Of a stretch of DNA of 32,287 nt, positions 31,097-32,287 are shown one piece after another. Numbering within the stretch: position 1 is the first letter of the stretch; each line of letters starts with the position of its first letter. This DNA is from UBA7985 sp965661545. GTDB taxonomy: Bacteria > Pseudomonadota > Alphaproteobacteria > UBA7985. Both the position numbers and the translations under genes were made by a program. The stretch is taken from assembly GCA_965661545.1 (NCBI GenBank), contig CBFIEF010000031.1, positions 1 to 32,287 on the forward strand, written 5' to 3'. The notes beneath the pieces were generated by a model. The model did not search any database, was not told where the DNA came from, and saw only the letters and a list, made by a program, of their open reading frames with translations.

Positions 31097-32287
31097 ATGA
31101 TGTTCGACAGTCAGCATGATGTAGGTACCGCTAGCCGGGCGACCTCTTTTGAACCGATGACGCGTTCTTCTGCTGCTGCAAAGAAGAGCTTGCGTGGACG
31201 CGCAGGCGCCCTTCTGACCACTACCGCTTTGGTAACCGCTGCTTCAGCAATGGTTGCTCTGGAAGCAGGCGCACAGGTTGGTGTTCCAACCGGTTTCGCG
31301 CCAGCGCCAGCTGACGTTGTTTCATACGTTCAGTTGTCCAATGGTTCGGTTTTGGTCCAGCTTGCTAACCAGCAGTCGTTGCTGGTCACCTCCAACAACT
31401 TCTTCATTGACGGTTCTGGCGTCCTCTACCTCAGCCCAACTGTCTCCACCGGTATTTCCGGCGGCGACGTAAGTTCGGGTGCGATGATTGGTGGCGCGCC
31501 GGCTCCGATGAGCTTCCCGGAGCCCATGCCGATGGGAACCACAAACGTTGGTTCCACGTCTTCCGGCGTGATTTTCGATGACACGACCGCAGCTTCCTCT
31601 TCCGGCGGAATTTTGGGCACCATTACGGGTGGTCCAGGACTATTCGGTTTGGGCACGCTGGGTACTGTAGCCGCTGTTGGACTTGGCGCTGGTGCGCTGG
31701 TTCTGGTTGCGAACGCAGTCCGTTCGCGGTTGAGCAACGACGATGATGACGATGACGGCACTGGTAACAGCGCAGCGCGTTTGGATGTTGTCAGCAATGA
31801 CATCGTGAAGGGCGAAACGTCCTCACTGACCTACGCGATTAGCGACCAAGACGGTATCGACGAAAGCGACCTGATCGCAGCCGTGGAAGCTGCGGTTGGT
31901 GGTGCGGCGACAATCGCATCGGTCTTCACCGATGGCGCGACGGTTACGACCGAGCGCTCTGGCTCTGGCCTGATTGAAGGCACCGAGGACAGCTACCGCT
32001 CTATCAACGTGACGATCGAAGGTTTGGTTGCTGACGCATTGAACACAGGCGAGTTCGATGGCCCGGCAATGACGTTTAGCGACGTTGCAGGCAATGTTGA
32101 GACTGTGAACCTGGCTCTGAACATCACGGATGGTAGCGACTCTGGTGGCGGCAACCAGACTGGCGCGCTCGAGCTGAATGAGACAGACGGCGCGACATTC
32201 TCGATTGCACAGGGCGGCTCCAAGCTGTTCCGCGCAACCGACCCAGAAGGTGACACGATTTCCTACGAGATCTCCAACAACCCATCC
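31097..32287 (+). CDS. Large surface or adhesin-like protein, N-terminal part
   Basis: An open frame runs from here off the end of the window (397 codons seen). GGAG at 31084-31087 is nine bases from ATG 31097; an in-frame ATG at 31088 is too close to it. A basic hydrophilic start of about 30 residues leads into a signal-like hydrophobic stretch (LLTTTALVTAASAMVA). Next come a beta-rich part (QLSNGSVLVQLANQQSLLV) and a Ser/Gly/Pro-rich linker. A second hydrophobic segment (about residues 193-215, LGTVAAVGLGAGALVLVA) is followed by basic RSRL and a run of six Asp. Later parts look like repeated beta-sandwich domains (TFSIAQGGSKLFRATDPEGD). The layout suggests a giant repeat adhesin, but the export type cannot be seen. 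Confidence 0.7.
   Translation, partial: MMFDSQHDVGTASRATSFEPMTRSSAAAKKSLRGRAGALLTTTALVTAASAMVALEAGAQVGVPTGFAPAPADVVSYVQLSNGSVLVQLANQQSLLVTSNNFFIDGSGVLYLSPTVSTGISGGDVSSGAMIGGAPAPMSFPEPMPMGTTNVGSTSSGVIFDDTTAASSSGGILGTITGGPGLFGLGTLGTVAAVGLGAGALVLVANAVRSRLSNDDDDDDGTGNSAARLDVVSNDIVKGETSSLTYAISDQDGIDESDLIAAVEAAVGGAATIASVFTDGATVTTERSGSGLIEGTEDSYRSINVTIEGLVADALNTGEFDGPAMTFSDVAGNVETVNLALNITDGSDSGGGNQTGALELNETDGATFSIAQGGSKLFRATDPEGDTISYEISNNPS

Overview
The window reads as chromosomal DNA from an alphaproteobacterium, most likely a marine member of the Rhodobacterales (roseobacter-like). This is inferred from the moderate-to-high GC content, the codon use and the gene set. I see no rRNA, tRNA, CRISPR array, insertion sequence or phage gene, and both ends cut through genes.

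Layout. Positions 1-93 hold the signal peptide of an ABC-transporter solute-binding protein. A Sel1-repeat periplasmic protein (519-1727, -) and a TerC-family membrane protein (1841-2608, -) follow. Two TetR-type regulators (2734-3396 and 3948-4625, both -) sit in unusually AT-rich spacers that hold an orphan terminator, a 29-bp near-perfect palindrome and a promoter-plus-hairpin unit that may be a small RNA. Next come a flavin-reductase-like protein (5383-5979, +), a PA0069-type radical SAM protein (6099-7331, +) behind a long inverted repeat, a doubtful small gene, a fumarylacetoacetate-hydrolase-family enzyme (7828-8679, -), a divergent HemC (8825-9748, +) and a GNAT acetyltransferase (9766-10344, -). 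PBP1C and a 1758-residue thioester alpha-2-macroglobulin (10354-17717, -) form the usual envelope-defence pair, and a fatty acyl-CoA ligase runs the other way (17997-19625, +), ending at a very strong bidirectional terminator.

The most interesting locus is 19760-21160. A 169-residue protein on the minus strand carries a twin-arginine (Tat) export signal followed by two exact copies and one degenerate copy of the motif T-T-x4-E-E. Only 42 bp away, transcribed divergently, is a 282-residue ATP-grasp ligase of the kind that makes ester or amide side-chain crosslinks. T-T-x4-E-E is the ring-forming motif of plesiocin-type graspetides (omega-ester-containing RiPPs). I read this as a graspetide precursor-ligase pair whose leader is also a Tat signal, so that the crosslinked peptide could be exported already folded. 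The ligase is followed on the same strand by an M24 aminopeptidase P and an aminotransferase whose start overlaps the peptidase stop; these may be housekeeping genes.

The last third holds a lipoprotein (24338-25111), two small minus-strand genes, an orphan secreted protein (25991-27265, -), an 809-residue modular secreted protein with a peptidoglycan-binding domain followed 12 bp later by an SDR oxidoreductase, and the first 397 codons of a large surface or adhesin-like protein that runs off the end of the window.
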